DNA of 64,000 nt, taken from NCBI RefSeq assembly GCF_004138205.1, contig NZ_RXNQ01000031.1:1-64000 (forward strand). The letters are read 5' to 3'. Below the pieces are notes generated by a model. That model made no database searches and was not told the DNA's origin. It was given only the letters and a program-made list of their open reading frames with translations. Positions 26,899 to 35,975 of the stretch are shown here, one piece after another (positions within the stretch are counted from its first letter, which is position 1; every line of letters starts with the position of its first letter). Origin of the DNA: Pedobacter sp. SYP-B3415. GTDB taxonomy: Bacteria; Bacteroidota; Bacteroidia; Sphingobacteriales; Sphingobacteriaceae. The position numbers and the translations under genes are program-made.

Positions 26899-27653
26899 GG
26901 GGTATAGAAGTATGCGCAAATTCCCTTCCATCTGCACTTGCGGCGCAGGAAGGCGGTGCCATCCGGGTTGAATTTTGTGATAACCTGGCCGAAGGCGGTA
27001 CAACTCCCTCTGCAGGACAACTGCAGCTGGCCAGAGAGATGCTCGGCATTGAACTGTGGCCAATCATCCGGCCGCGAGGTGGTGACTTCCTGTATACCGG
27101 TCTTGAGTACAGCGTCATGAAAGCCGATATAGAGTTTTGCAAATCAACTGGTTGTGACGGAATAGTTACAGGCATACTCGATCAGGATGGCAACATTGAC
27201 CTGGCGCGTATGGCTGAGCTGATCGCACTTGCAGCCCCCCTGCCCGTCGCCTTTCACCGGGCATTTGACATGACAAACGCACCATGCCAGGCCCTTGAAG
27301 ATTTGATCAGATTGGGTATTGTGCGCATTCTGACCTCTGGTGCCGGAAAAAGTGCTATAGCAGGTAAAGACACGATTGCCGACCTGGTCAGGCAGGCAGC
27401 CGGCCGGATCGAAATTATGCCCGGGGCCGGCGTAAACGCACAAAATATCGCTGAACTGGCAACGACCGGTGCAGAACAATTCCATGCTTCCTGTAAAGTA
27501 CACATTCCGAGCAATATGTTATTCCGGAATACTGACGCATTGATGGGAAGTCTGACCGATGAATATAGTTTCGAGCAGACAACACCAGAAAAGGTGCGTG
27601 AACTTGTTGATGCCCTAAACAGCCTGCCGGCGCATGTTTATACAACCGGATAA
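26895..27653 (+). CDS. cutC: Copper homeostasis protein CutC family
   Basis: A 252-residue TIM-barrel protein of the CutC family, with the patterns EVCANSLPSALAAQEGGA, CDNLAEGGTTPSAG, IRPRGGDFLYT and RILTSGAGKSA in the expected order. CutC was named for copper tolerance in E. coli, though its direct role in copper handling is disputed. It is cytoplasmic, with no signal peptide. The ATG overlaps the stop of the glycosylasparaginase, so translation is coupled. This pairing points to a possible role in N-acetylglucosamine or glycan breakdown, which is inference only. The gene is convergent with dgt, with a gap of 16 bases. Confidence 0.9.
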   Translation: MRGIEVCANSLPSALAAQEGGAIRVEFCDNLAEGGTTPSAGQLQLAREMLGIELWPIIRPRGGDFLYTGLEYSVMKADIEFCKSTGCDGIVTGILDQDGNIDLARMAELIALAAPLPVAFHRAFDMTNAPCQALEDLIRLGIVRILTSGAGKSAIAGKDTIADLVRQAAGRIEIMPGAGVNAQNIAELATTGAEQFHASCKVHIPSNMLFRNTDALMGSLTDEYSFEQTTPEKVRELVDALNSLPAHVYTTG

Positions 27654-27669
27654 CCGGCCACCCCTGCGG

Positions 27670-29016
27670 CTACGGAATGTATGGAAACGAAATGCCCTTA
27701 ATTTTGCTATAAAGTTCCACAGCGTAGAGATCGGTCATGCCTGAAACAAAGTCAAGCACACTTTGCACTTTCGAATAGGTATCTTCCCTTTCTGTGAGAA
27801 ATTGCCCGGGGATTAATTTCACAAGCTTCTGATAGTAATGACCCTTGCCGTTTACCACCGCAGGGACGAATTCTTCGAGCAGGCCAGCCATCACTTTATA
27901 TCCCGACACTTCTTTCTGAATAACCGAAGAGTAGTTGTAGATCTTTTTTACTGAAACGTCTGCAATGGTTTTCCAGGCCGACAAAAGCGGTTCAGGCAGG
28001 GCATCGGTCAGGCTGCTGTTAAAGGTACCGGCCAGAATTTCGTCCTGGTGTGTGTAAAACACGTCCGCGCATGTCATAATCAGGTTGTTGATTGCCTTGG
28101 CCCGTAACAGACTGACTTTAGCATCATCATCACTCATATCATTCTCCAGCCGGGCTTCCATGCGGTCGTCCCCGCAGATCGGCAGCAGCAATGATTTGAT
28201 TTCGTCATAAGACAGGATTTTGAGCCGGTGTGCGTCTTCGAGGTCGACCACGCCGTAACAAATATCGTCTGCGGCCTCAACAAGATAAACAAGGGGATGT
28301 CTTTTGTAGATCGGTTGTACGCCGTCTTCCTTTGCAAGCTTCAGCTCTTCGGCAATCGCCGAAAAAGTCTCACGCTCTGAATAAAAGAAACCATATTTTT
28401 TCCTGTGGAGGATCTTCTTTTGTTTGCCTGCGTCTGAAGAACATGGATATTTCGCAATCGCGGCAAGCGTAGAATACGTGAGCGCGAACTGCCCGTTTCC
28501 CTTGCCATGAAATGAATGCGTCATGATGCGCAGGGCATTGGCATTCCCTTCAAAGCTGGCAAAGTCTGACCATTGTTCAGGCAGCAGGTCCGCTTCATAC
28601 CGGCGGCCTTCCCCATCTGTAAAATACCTGGAAATGGCGGCTTCGCCGGAATGTCCGAATGCGGGATTGCCGATATCATGTGCCAGTGCAGCGGCGGCAA
28701 CAATGTTTCCTGCCTCACTGATCAGGGGCAGTTCCAGATCAAGGTCAGGCCGGTCTTTCTTCAGGCGGTTATAAAAAATGCGTCCGAGCGAGCGCCCAAC
28801 GCTGGCCACTTCAAGACTGTGTGTAAGCCGGTTGTGCACAAAGATACTGCCCGGCAGCGGAAAGACCTGCGTTTTATTCTGCAGGCGCCTGAATGGCGAT
28901 GAGAAGATGAGGCGATCGTAATCGCGCTGAAACTGTGATCGGGCGGCGTCATCATCCTGATCAGGATTTGGCGCATATCCCCAACGGCGGCTTGATAAAA
29001 GGTCTTTCCATTCCAT
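27670..29016 (-). CDS. dgt: Deoxyguanosinetriphosphate triphosphohydrolase (dGTPase)
   Basis: A 448-residue HD-family enzyme that cuts dGTP to deoxyguanosine and triphosphate and so controls the dNTP pool. The HD metal set is visible in RLTHSLEVASVG (His), ALAHDIGNPAFGHSGE (His-Asp) and AADDICYGVVDLED (Asp). The N-terminus has RSQFQRDYDRLIFSSPFRRL, typical of the family. I place the start at ATG 29016 (MEWKDLL). A TTG three codons further upstream lies inside the -7 element TACCTTTG and is unlikely to be translated. The gene is divergent from lepA, with a clear promoter between them. Confidence 0.92.
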   Translation of the reverse strand: MEWKDLLSSRRWGYAPNPDQDDDAARSQFQRDYDRLIFSSPFRRLQNKTQVFPLPGSIFVHNRLTHSLEVASVGRSLGRIFYNRLKKDRPDLDLELPLISEAGNIVAAAALAHDIGNPAFGHSGEAAISRYFTDGEGRRYEADLLPEQWSDFASFEGNANALRIMTHSFHGKGNGQFALTYSTLAAIAKYPCSSDAGKQKKILHRKKYGFFYSERETFSAIAEELKLAKEDGVQPIYKRHPLVYLVEAADDICYGVVDLEDAHRLKILSYDEIKSLLLPICGDDRMEARLENDMSDDDAKVSLLRAKAINNLIMTCADVFYTHQDEILAGTFNSSLTDALPEPLLSAWKTIADVSVKKIYNYSSVIQKEVSGYKVMAGLLEEFVPAVVNGKGHYYQKLVKLIPGQFLTEREDTYSKVQSVLDFVSGMTDLYAVELYSKIKGISFPYIP

Positions 29017-29022
29017 GCGGTG

Positions 29023-29052
29023 CAAAGGTATTTCATTTTTTTATCTGAGCAA
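29023..29052 (-). promoter_or_regulatory. Consensus Bacteroidota promoter of dgt
   Basis: Read on the minus strand, TTG is followed by 19 bases and then TACCTTTG. This is an exact match to the Bacteroidota TTG-N19-TAnnTTTG pattern. The -7 element ends six bases before the ATG, so the mRNA should be leaderless or nearly so. Confidence 0.8.
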
Positions 29053-29118
29053 CTCCCATCGCCATGGACCATAGCTGATCGACATTGTCTCATGACCCAT
29101 TTTATAAAGTCAAAATCG

Positions 29119-29126
29119 TATCTTTG
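29119..29126 (+). promoter_or_regulatory. -7 element of lepA
   Basis: TATCTTTG matches TAnnTTTG exactly and ends nine bases before the lepA ATG. No good TTG lies at the expected distance upstream, so the -33 part is weak. Confidence 0.6.
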
Positions 29127-29135
29127 CGCCCACTG

Positions 29136-30923
29136 ATGAAGCACATACGTAATTTTTGCATTATTGCGCATATCGACCATGGAAAAAGTACCCTGGCCGA
29201 CCGTTTACTTGAATACACAAAAACCATTACCCAGCGCGAAGCACAGGCCCAGTTGCTTGATGATATGGATCTGGAGCGCGAACGCGGCATCACGATCAAG
29301 AGCCACGCCATTCAGATGAACTATTCGCTCAATGGTCAGGACTATGTGCTCAATCTCATCGATACCCCCGGACACGTGGATTTCTCATACGAGGTATCCC
29401 GTTCTATTGCAGCCTGCGAGGGTGCTCTGCTCATCGTCGATGCTTCTCAGGGTATTCAGGCTCAGACTATTTCAAACCTTTACCTGGCTTTGGAACATGA
29501 CCTGGAAATCATACCGGTGCTTAACAAAATGGATCTTCCCGGCGCAATGCCCGAGGAAGTAAAAGACCAGATCATTGAGCTCATCGGCTGCAAACGTGAA
29601 GACATTATTCCCGCTTCCGGGAAAACCGGAATGGGCGTTTTTGATATCCTTGAGGCCATTATTGACCGCGTGCCTGCGCCTGTCGGTAATCCTGAAGGGG
29701 AACTTCAGGCGCTGATCTTTGATTCGGTTTTTAATTCATTCCGCGGTATCATCGCCTACTTCAAAGTGGTAAACGGTGAAATTAAAAAGAACGATAAAGT
29801 AAAATTCATCAATACGGGTAAACAGTATCTTGCTGACGAAGTCGGCGTGCTGAAACTGGATATGTCGCCCCGCACTTCGATCAAAACCGGCGATGTGGGT
29901 TACATTATTTCGGGCATCAAAGAAGCCCGGGAAGTAAAAGTGGGTGATACGATCACTACGGTTGACCGCCCTGCGGCCGGGGCCATTCAGGGTTTTGAAG
30001 AAGTAAAGCCAATGGTATTTGCCGGTATTTACCCGGTTGATACCGAAGATTACGAAGAGCTGCGTGAGAGTATGCACAAGTTGCAGCTGAACGATGCCTC
30101 GATCGTTTTTGAACCTGAAAGTTCTGCCGCGCTTGGCTTCGGTTTCCGTTGCGGATTTCTCGGTATGCTGCATATGGAGATTATCCAGGAGCGGCTGGAG
30201 CGCGAGTTCGACATGACAGTGATCACGACCGTACCCAACGTTTCGTACATTGCCTACACGACCAAGGGCGAGGAAATTATTGTAAACAACCCCTCAGATC
30301 TTCCTGATCCAAGTAAGATGGATTTCGTGGAAGAGCCATACATCAAAGCAAACATCATTACCAAAGCCGAATTTGTTGGCCCGGTCATGAGCCTTTGTAT
30401 TCAGAAACGCGGGATTATCGTTAATCAGTCATACCTGACGGCAGACCGTGTAGAGCTGATCTTCGAAATGCCAATGGGCGAGATCGTTTTTGATTTTTAC
30501 GACAAGCTTAAGACGATTTCCAAGGGTTATGCTTCGTTTGATTACCACCAGATCGGGTATCGCAAGTCAGATCTTGTGCGTCTCGATATCCGCCTGAACC
30601 AGGAGCCTGTCGATGCCCTGTCTTCACTTATTCACCGTGCAAATTCTTACGATTTTGGCAAAAAGATCTGCGAGAAACTGCGCGAGCTTCTTCCGCGTCA
30701 GCAGTTCGAAATAGCTATCCAGGCTTCGATCGGAGCAAAAGTTATTGCCCGTGAAAACGTTCGTGCCTTACGCAAAGACGTTACGGCGAAGTGTTATGGC
30801 GGCGATATCTCGCGTAAGCGTAAGCTGCTTGAAAAACAGAAAAAGGGTAAAAAACGTATGCGTCAGGTCGGAAACGTAGAGATACCGCAATCTGCATTTA
30901 TGGCGGTGCTCAAACTTGACTAA
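29136..30923 (+). CDS. lepA: Elongation factor 4 (LepA), ribosome-associated GTPase
   Basis: A 595-residue translational GTPase that acts on the ribosome (back-translocation or initiation quality). G motifs are [10 protein letters not shown] (G1), DTPGHVDF (G3) and NKMD (G4). The LepA-specific C-terminal domain has [19 protein letters not shown] and ends MAVLKLD. The start is ATG 29136 ([16 protein letters not shown]), directly after the -7 element; a longer frame upstream would place the promoter inside the coding region. The length equals that of known LepA (about 595-600). Single gene, divergent from dgt. Confidence 0.97.
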   Translation: MKHIRNFCIIAHIDHGKSTLADRLLEYTKTITQREAQAQLLDDMDLERERGITIKSHAIQMNYSLNGQDYVLNLIDTPGHVDFSYEVSRSIAACEGALLIVDASQGIQAQTISNLYLALEHDLEIIPVLNKMDLPGAMPEEVKDQIIELIGCKREDIIPASGKTGMGVFDILEAIIDRVPAPVGNPEGELQALIFDSVFNSFRGIIAYFKVVNGEIKKNDKVKFINTGKQYLADEVGVLKLDMSPRTSIKTGDVGYIISGIKEAREVKVGDTITTVDRPAAGAIQGFEEVKPMVFAGIYPVDTEDYEELRESMHKLQLNDASIVFEPESSAALGFGFRCGFLGMLHMEIIQERLEREFDMTVITTVPNVSYIAYTTKGEEIIVNNPSDLPDPSKMDFVEEPYIKANIITKAEFVGPVMSLCIQKRGIIVNQSYLTADRVELIFEMPMGEIVFDFYDKLKTISKGYASFDYHQIGYRKSDLVRLDIRLNQEPVDALSSLIHRANSYDFGKKICEKLRELLPRQQFEIAIQASIGAKVIARENVRALRKDVTAKCYGGDISRKRKLLEKQKKGKKRMRQVGNVEIPQSAFMAVLKLD

Positions 30924-31137
30924 TACTGAATTTAGAAATCGGCATCTGATTGATTATTAGACATTTATCACACTATAAATGTTGATTAAAAGACAGATGC
31001 CGCATATATCAACTTAAACCGATACCAACCTCTGGCCATGTAGCTGCCAGGCAAGTTCAACAGCGGAGTGCGCAGCCGGATCGTGGTGGGGAGTATTTCG
31101 CCGGAAATATTGCAAGGGGTTATTAAACCGATAAACC

Positions 31138-32019
31138 ATGAACATCCTAGACGGAAAATTCGTATCTGAAAAAATCAAACTGGACATTGCTGAAGAAGCT
31201 GCAGCCTTTCTTGCTGAAGCAGGTCGTAAACCACACCTGGTGGCTATTCTGGTTGGCAATGACGGCGGCAGTGAGACCTATGTGGCCAGCAAAATGAAGA
31301 ATTGCGAAAAAGTCGGTTTTCAGTCGTCACTGTTTCGCTTTGACACTACAGTGTCTGAAGCAGCGCTTCTGGAGAAAGTGCGGGAGATTAATGCAGACCC
31401 GGGTGTTGACGGACTCATTGTTCAATTGCCGCTACCGAAACATATTGATCCGGAAAAAGTGACAGAAGCGATTGATCCGAAAAAGGATGTCGACGGTTTT
31501 CACCCGATCAATCTGGGCAGAATGGTCAGAAACCTCCCCTGTTATCTGCCGGCTACGCCTTACGGGATTATGCTGATGCTGGAGGCCTACGAGATTGATA
31601 CCACAGGCAAACATTGTGTTGTTGTCGGACGAAGCAACATTGTCGGCATGCCGATGAGTATCCTTATGGCCCGCAACGCCAATCCGGGAAATTGCACAGT
31701 GACCCTTACGCACAGCCGAACCAAAAATTTGAAGGAACAGGTTCTGCAGGCCGACATCATTGTAGCAGCTATTGGAAAGAAAAATTTTATTACGGCCGAT
31801 ATGGTTAAAGCGGGCGCCGTTGTTATCGACGTGGGTATAAACAGGGAACCATCAGATCAGACGAAGTCAGGATTTAAGTTGTTTGGTGATGTCGACTTTG
31901 AAAATGTTGCACCGAAATCATCATATATTACTCCGGTACCCGGCGGTGTAGGCCTGATGACAATTGTAGGCCTGCTGAAGAATACGCTTGCATCGGCCAG
32001 AAAAGAGATTTACGGCTAA
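31138..32019 (+). CDS. folD: Bifunctional methylenetetrahydrofolate dehydrogenase/cyclohydrolase
   Basis: A 293-residue cytoplasmic enzyme that converts 5,10-methylene-THF to 10-formyl-THF in two steps with NADP. Active-site motifs are [17 protein letters not shown] (Tyr and catalytic Lys of the family), [20 protein letters not shown] and [14 protein letters not shown] (dinucleotide binding). [12 protein letters not shown] lies near the C-terminus. Length and order are typical. A 214-base spacer separates it from lepA, so it probably has its own promoter, though none is obvious. Confidence 0.96.
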   Translation: MNILDGKFVSEKIKLDIAEEAAAFLAEAGRKPHLVAILVGNDGGSETYVASKMKNCEKVGFQSSLFRFDTTVSEAALLEKVREINADPGVDGLIVQLPLPKHIDPEKVTEAIDPKKDVDGFHPINLGRMVRNLPCYLPATPYGIMLMLEAYEIDTTGKHCVVVGRSNIVGMPMSILMARNANPGNCTVTLTHSRTKNLKEQVLQADIIVAAIGKKNFITADMVKAGAVVIDVGINREPSDQTKSGFKLFGDVDFENVAPKSSYITPVPGGVGLMTIVGLLKNTLASARKEIYG

Positions 32020-32079
32020 GATAATCGGTGGCAGGACCACAAGCTATCTGATGATATACATAAGCACATTGAACAGACA

Positions 32080-32460
32080 ATGGAGAAGAAAGTAACCGGT
32101 ATTGGCGGCATATTCTTTAAGTGCAAAGATCCTGCTGCCATGAATGAATGGTACCAAAAACATCTGGGCATTCCTGTCACTGCCTATGGTGCTACCTTTA
32201 ACTGGCGGGATGAGCAGAATCCGGAAAAAACGGGATCAACGGCCTGGAGCACCTTCCCCGCCGACACAGCCTACTTTGCACCTTCACAAAAAGATTTCAT
32301 GATCAATTATCGTGTTCATGATCTCGAGCTGCTCGTTTCAGAATTACAACGTGAGGGCATAAAGTTCACTGATGAAATTCAAACCTATGAGTACGGCAAG
32401 TTTGTGCACCTTCTCGATCCGGAAGGCAATGCTATTGAGCTTTGGGAACCCGTCGACTGA
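32080..32460 (+). CDS. VOC-family (glyoxalase/bleomycin-resistance fold) protein
   Basis: A 126-residue protein of the vicinal-oxygen-chelate fold. The two beta-alpha-beta-beta-beta halves start at GIGGIFFKCKDPAAMNEWYQ and INYRVHDLELLVSELQREG, and the protein ends in FVHLLDPEGNAIELWEP, with the Glu that often binds metal. Such proteins isomerise or bind small molecules, and the substrate cannot be named. It follows folD by 60 bases on the same strand, so the two may share a transcript. It is convergent with the S41 peptidase gene. Confidence 0.87.
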   Translation: MEKKVTGIGGIFFKCKDPAAMNEWYQKHLGIPVTAYGATFNWRDEQNPEKTGSTAWSTFPADTAYFAPSQKDFMINYRVHDLELLVSELQREGIKFTDEIQTYEYGKFVHLLDPEGNAIELWEPVD

Positions 32461-32473
32461 TTGATCTGAAATC

Positions 32474-33880
32474 TTACCGGTTTAATTTGTTTGCATCCGC
32501 AGTTTTCATATGCCCGATTACAAACCGGAGCGGTTCCGGCTCATGCGGTGATACCGGAACGTCAGGCAAAATACCGAAGGGGTCTATAGCATCTTCGGGC
32601 AGATTGACGGTACGAACAGATGTTGGATATCGTAACGTAGCGCCGCCTACATCGATAACATTGCCGTTGAATCCATCTACACAGCCTGCTGTTGCCTGGC
32701 CATAGGTCCTGACACGCGGACTCGCTTTAGTCTTGAGCACAAACGTTTCGCCACTGCTGGCTGTCTGCGGGCCCATGAGGATAGCAACCTGAACTGGCTT
32801 TTCATGATAAGTATTAGCTGTTACCGGTGATGATGATACAGCCGTTAGCATGGTATCTCGCTGCAATGTGTCTTTTGAATTGAGGCTCTTTAGTATGCCA
32901 GTGCTTCTGAATAATTTCACATTTTCTTCGGTCATATAGTAGCCGACTTTTGGCATGACGACGGGCCCGCTCAGCATATACGGTAGCAGCGCCCTGTACG
33001 TCCGGTCGCTGCCGCCTCCATTATTACGGATATCAATGACCAAATATGCGCAGGATGCCAGCTTTTCTCTATTTTGACTTATCACACTGTCGACTACCGG
33101 AGCGTACCGAGGTGCGCAGCTGGGAAGCGTGAAGATGGCCGTGACACTATCATGCCAACTCAATGTCGGCCGGTATGGGTCATTCACAGAAAGCTCATGT
33201 AATGACGGCACCGGCGTACCAGGGCTGAGGGGTTCCATCCGCCGCCAGGCTATATCATCATTGTCTATCAGTGTATTACGACCGGTGAATCTGATTGCAG
33301 ATCTAACGACTGTGGAATCGCGGCGATAGAAGTCCATCTCGTAAAAACCGTCTCGCTTCCAAAGGTGCATTTTCAACATTCCAGGTTTGAAAACGTTGTT
33401 ATCAGATGATACAATCAGGGCATCAAAATGGCCATATATGTTTTTATCAGGAATGATTACTGCTCGATAGCCTTCCATTTCCCAGAGGCCTTCTATCGAA
33501 TCTTTCGCAATTTTTTTATCCGCCCATCTGGAACGGGCAATTTTTAAGTTCAGCTGTTTACTGATATAACTGATTTTTTCGCCAGTCGGATTGACTATTA
33601 CCCAGAGGTGCCTATCATTAAAGAATTTAACCCATTCGTCCATCAGCGCCTGGCAACTTCGACTGTCAGCCACGTGCTGCGCCTTTTCCAGGTAAACGGA
33701 ATTGAATGCGTGATAAGAATACGAATTGGACCGCGTAACCTTCGTTTTAAATAGCGAATAGTTTGCGGCTACCGCTTTTATGCTATTACGCAATACCTCT
33801 TGGCAATTACAAGGCCTAGCTTTAGCGCTGTTGAAACAAAAAAGGAAGACAAGGGAATAAAGAATCAGTTTAAAACGCAT
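32474..33880 (-). CDS. S41-family (C-terminal processing type) serine peptidase
   Basis: A secreted 468-residue peptidase of family S41. The signal peptide is MRFKLILYSLVFLFCFNSA. The catalytic core is in the last 200 residues: VIDIRNNGGGSD (about 285-295) and the nucleophile Ser in GPQTASSGETF (about 385-395). No PDZ domain is clear between them, as in many Bacteroidota S41 proteins. I chose the ATG at 33880 because the TTG codon upstream lies in the -7 element TACTTTTG. Its substrate is unknown. Convergent with the VOC gene, divergent in sense from none. Confidence 0.82.
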   Translation of the reverse strand: MRFKLILYSLVFLFCFNSAKARPCNCQEVLRNSIKAVAANYSLFKTKVTRSNSYSYHAFNSVYLEKAQHVADSRSCQALMDEWVKFFNDRHLWVIVNPTGEKISYISKQLNLKIARSRWADKKIAKDSIEGLWEMEGYRAVIIPDKNIYGHFDALIVSSDNNVFKPGMLKMHLWKRDGFYEMDFYRRDSTVVRSAIRFTGRNTLIDNDDIAWRRMEPLSPGTPVPSLHELSVNDPYRPTLSWHDSVTAIFTLPSCAPRYAPVVDSVISQNREKLASCAYLVIDIRNNGGGSDRTYRALLPYMLSGPVVMPKVGYYMTEENVKLFRSTGILKSLNSKDTLQRDTMLTAVSSSPVTANTYHEKPVQVAILMGPQTASSGETFVLKTKASPRVRTYGQATAGCVDGFNGNVIDVGGATLRYPTSVRTVNLPEDAIDPFGILPDVPVSPHEPEPLRFVIGHMKTADANKLNR

Positions 33881-33886
33881 GCATTG

Positions 33887-33894
33887 CAAAAGTA
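33887..33894 (-). promoter_or_regulatory. -7 element of the S41 peptidase gene
   Basis: On the minus strand TACTTTTG matches TAnnTTTG and ends six bases before the chosen ATG. This spacing implies a leaderless transcript and supports the ATG at 33880. Confidence 0.55.
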
Positions 33895-33965
33895 AACTTT
33901 AAGAGCAATGTTTACATTTTCGCCGGCATTTTTACGTGCGCCAGGTTAGATGATTCAAGCATTGA

Positions 33966-34331
33966 TTATACATCCTCTATCACCGAGCCACTCTTTCCAA
34001 TCACAAATGCCCTTAAGCTGTGCAGCTTACCATCGCGGAGGCGCCATACGTCACAATACCGGTAATATCTTGTTTCACCTCTTTCCTCTTTCAGGCTGAT
34101 CTCTCCTACCGCTGTTAATAAATCTCCATCAGCGATCAGATCTTCGACTATAAATTCCGGTGGCTCTAGATAGGTTTCATTGATATACCTGCGCACCGCC
34201 TCTTTGCCGCGAAGCGTCTGTTCACCGACAAATTCCCATACGGTATCATCTGTACAATAGGTCAGGAATTCTTCGTGGTTGCCGGCCGTTATCGCCGCAT
34301 TTGCCTTATGGAGTAGATCTTTGTTTGTCAT
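33966..34331 (-). CDS. SnoaL-like / NTF2-fold protein
   Basis: A 121-residue protein with the NTF2-like cone fold. The signature is LLHKANAAITAGNHEEFLTY near the start, then TVWEFVGEQTLRGKEAVRRY and a C-terminal strand pair RYCDVWRLRDGKLHSLRAF. Members are polyketide cyclase-like enzymes, limonene epoxide hydrolase relatives or ligand-binding proteins. No catalytic residues can be assigned with confidence. No signal peptide. It lies between the S41 peptidase (same strand, 76 bases) and the divergent VOC gene. Confidence 0.8.
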   Translation of the reverse strand: MTNKDLLHKANAAITAGNHEEFLTYCTDDTVWEFVGEQTLRGKEAVRRYINETYLEPPEFIVEDLIADGDLLTAVGEISLKEERGETRYYRYCDVWRLRDGKLHSLRAFVIGKSGSVIEDV

Positions 34332-34555
34332 GATTTATGCTGGTTTAACGACAGTGGCATATGGTTACAAGTTTACAGCCTGTCTTAGCATGCTACCCGT
34401 GTATACGGCTACAACAACTTTAGTATCCCGGGTGTTTGCAAGCCGGGAAAATCCCTCTCCAACGAATTGTCACAAACCGCCCGCTCATTTGGCGCAAGCG
34501 ACCATGGCACTAACCGCCTGTGCAACGTACATTTGATAAACAAAACACCTCAGCA

Positions 34556-34948
34556 ATGAATCAAAACATCATCGCATGGTTCGAGATTTACGTGAAGGAT
34601 ATCGAACGCGCAAAAAAGTTTTACAACGCAGTTATCGGAACAAATTTTATTGACAGCAATCCGCCTGGCGAATCGGACGAAGGCATGAAAATGGCATTTT
34701 TTTCGCCGATGGAAAATCAGGGTGTCTCCGGGGCCTTGATTGAGATGCCGGGAACAAAAGAAGGCGATGGACATTGCGTAAATACTATGGTGTATTTCCC
34801 GTGCGAGGATTGCAGCGTTGAGGAAGCGCGCGTTGCCGGGGCCGGAGGCACAGTCAGCAGGCCAAAGTTTTCTATCGGCGAGTATGGTTTTTGCGCTATC
34901 TGTGTTGATACAGAAGGCAATCCATTCGGATTATTTTCAATGAGTTAG
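34556..34948 (+). CDS. VOC-family protein
   Basis: A 131-residue VOC-fold protein. The start is the ATG at 34556 (MNQNIIAWFEIYVKDIERAK), because the family begins there; a longer frame to 34520 adds an unrelated 12 residues. Typical elements are FYNAVIGTNF, FSPMENQGVSGALIEMPG and CAICVDTEGNPFGLFS at the end. It resembles the glyoxalase-like proteins often found next to AraC-type regulators. The substrate is unknown. A hairpin terminator follows at once. Confidence 0.86.
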   Translation: MNQNIIAWFEIYVKDIERAKKFYNAVIGTNFIDSNPPGESDEGMKMAFFSPMENQGVSGALIEMPGTKEGDGHCVNTMVYFPCEDCSVEEARVAGAGGTVSRPKFSIGEYGFCAICVDTEGNPFGLFSMS

Positions 34949-34965
34949 TCAGGCCGCAACGACAA

Positions 34966-34993
34966 AAGGCCTCCATCTTGAAACGGAGGCCTT
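34966..34993. terminator. Bidirectional hairpin between convergent genes
   Basis: AAGGCCTCC and GGAGGCCTT enclose a 10-base loop. The T tract is short on the plus strand and a little better (TTTTG) on the minus strand. It can end both the VOC gene and the convergent, broken AraC gene. Confidence 0.65.
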
Positions 34994-35016
34994 GATACGT
35001 GATTCGACCGTTTGCA

Positions 35017-35934
35017 TCAGTTGAAGGAGCGTCTGAATTCGAGCGGAGACAGATTTGTTTTTGTTTTGAACAGCTTGCTGAAAGATTATGGATGTTCAAA
35101 GCCAAGAGCATAAGCCACTTCCCCAACAGTCAGCCGTGTAGTCGATAACTTTTCTTTCGCCTTTTCCATGAGCTTGTCATGAATGTGCTGCTGCGTGTTC
35201 CGGCCGGTGAGGGTCCTCAGCATGTCGCTCAGGTAACCCGGAGAAAGATTCAAACTTTCCGCCAGAAACTGGACGCTGGGCAGGCCCCGGCTCAAGGCCT
35301 GCTCGTCATTAAAGTAGCCATTCAGGATGTCTTCAAGTCGCTGCAGCAGGTCAGTGCTGGCAGCTTTGCGCGTAATGAACTGGCGGCGGTAAAAGCGGTT
35401 TGCATAGTTCAGGAGCAATTCAAGTTGCGCTATGATCACATTCTGACTAAAATCATCGATGCGACTGTTCAGTTCTTCTTCCATAAATTTAAAAACTGAC
35501 ATGATGGTAGCCTTTTCGGTTTCTGAGAGGTGCAGCGCCTCGTTGGTGGTGTAAGAGAAAAACGCATATTGACCAATTTCTTTGGCGATCGGATGTCCAA
35601 GAAAGAAGTCCGGATGAATAAGTAATGTATACTCAGAGCAAACGGCCTCCTCGTTCTCCAGATGTCCCATGATTTGTCCGGGAGCTGCAAACAGCAGTCC
35701 GCCCTCATCGAAATCATAATAGCCCTGCCCATAGCGCAGCTTGCCGGAAAGTTTTGGTTTGTATGAGATCTTATAAAAACCTAAGACATGCTGTGCAGGT
35801 ATTCCGAGTGCAGACCAGGATGGCGCCTGCTTGATCATGCTGATCAGCGGATGCAGCGGCGCTGTTATGCCAAATGCCCTGTGGGCATCAGCCAGGGTAT
35901 CAAACCTGAGCAGATTTTTTTCTTCTCTTTTCAT
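35017..35934 (-). pseudogene. AraC-type regulator with a premature stop in the second HTH
   Basis: An AraC/XylS-type transcription regulator of about 305 residues. The N-terminal sensing domain (about 1-190) has MIKQAPSWSALGI and YYDFDEGGLLFAAPGQIMGH. The C-terminal DNA-binding domain has SVQFLAESLNLSPGYLSDML and ends VAYALGFEHP followed by TAA at 35086-35088. Beyond this stop the same frame continues SFSKLFKTKTNLSPLEFRRS to a second stop at 35017. The paralogue at 49374-50288 has HAQSFSKLFK at the same place, so a Gln codon (CAA) has become TAA. The loss removes the end of the second helix-turn-helix. Start at 35934 or 35940. Unless the stop is read through, binding should be impaired. Confidence 0.85.
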
Positions 35935-35975
35935 CACCATCAAAGTTAATGATATCAATTGATCCGGCGCCGCGT

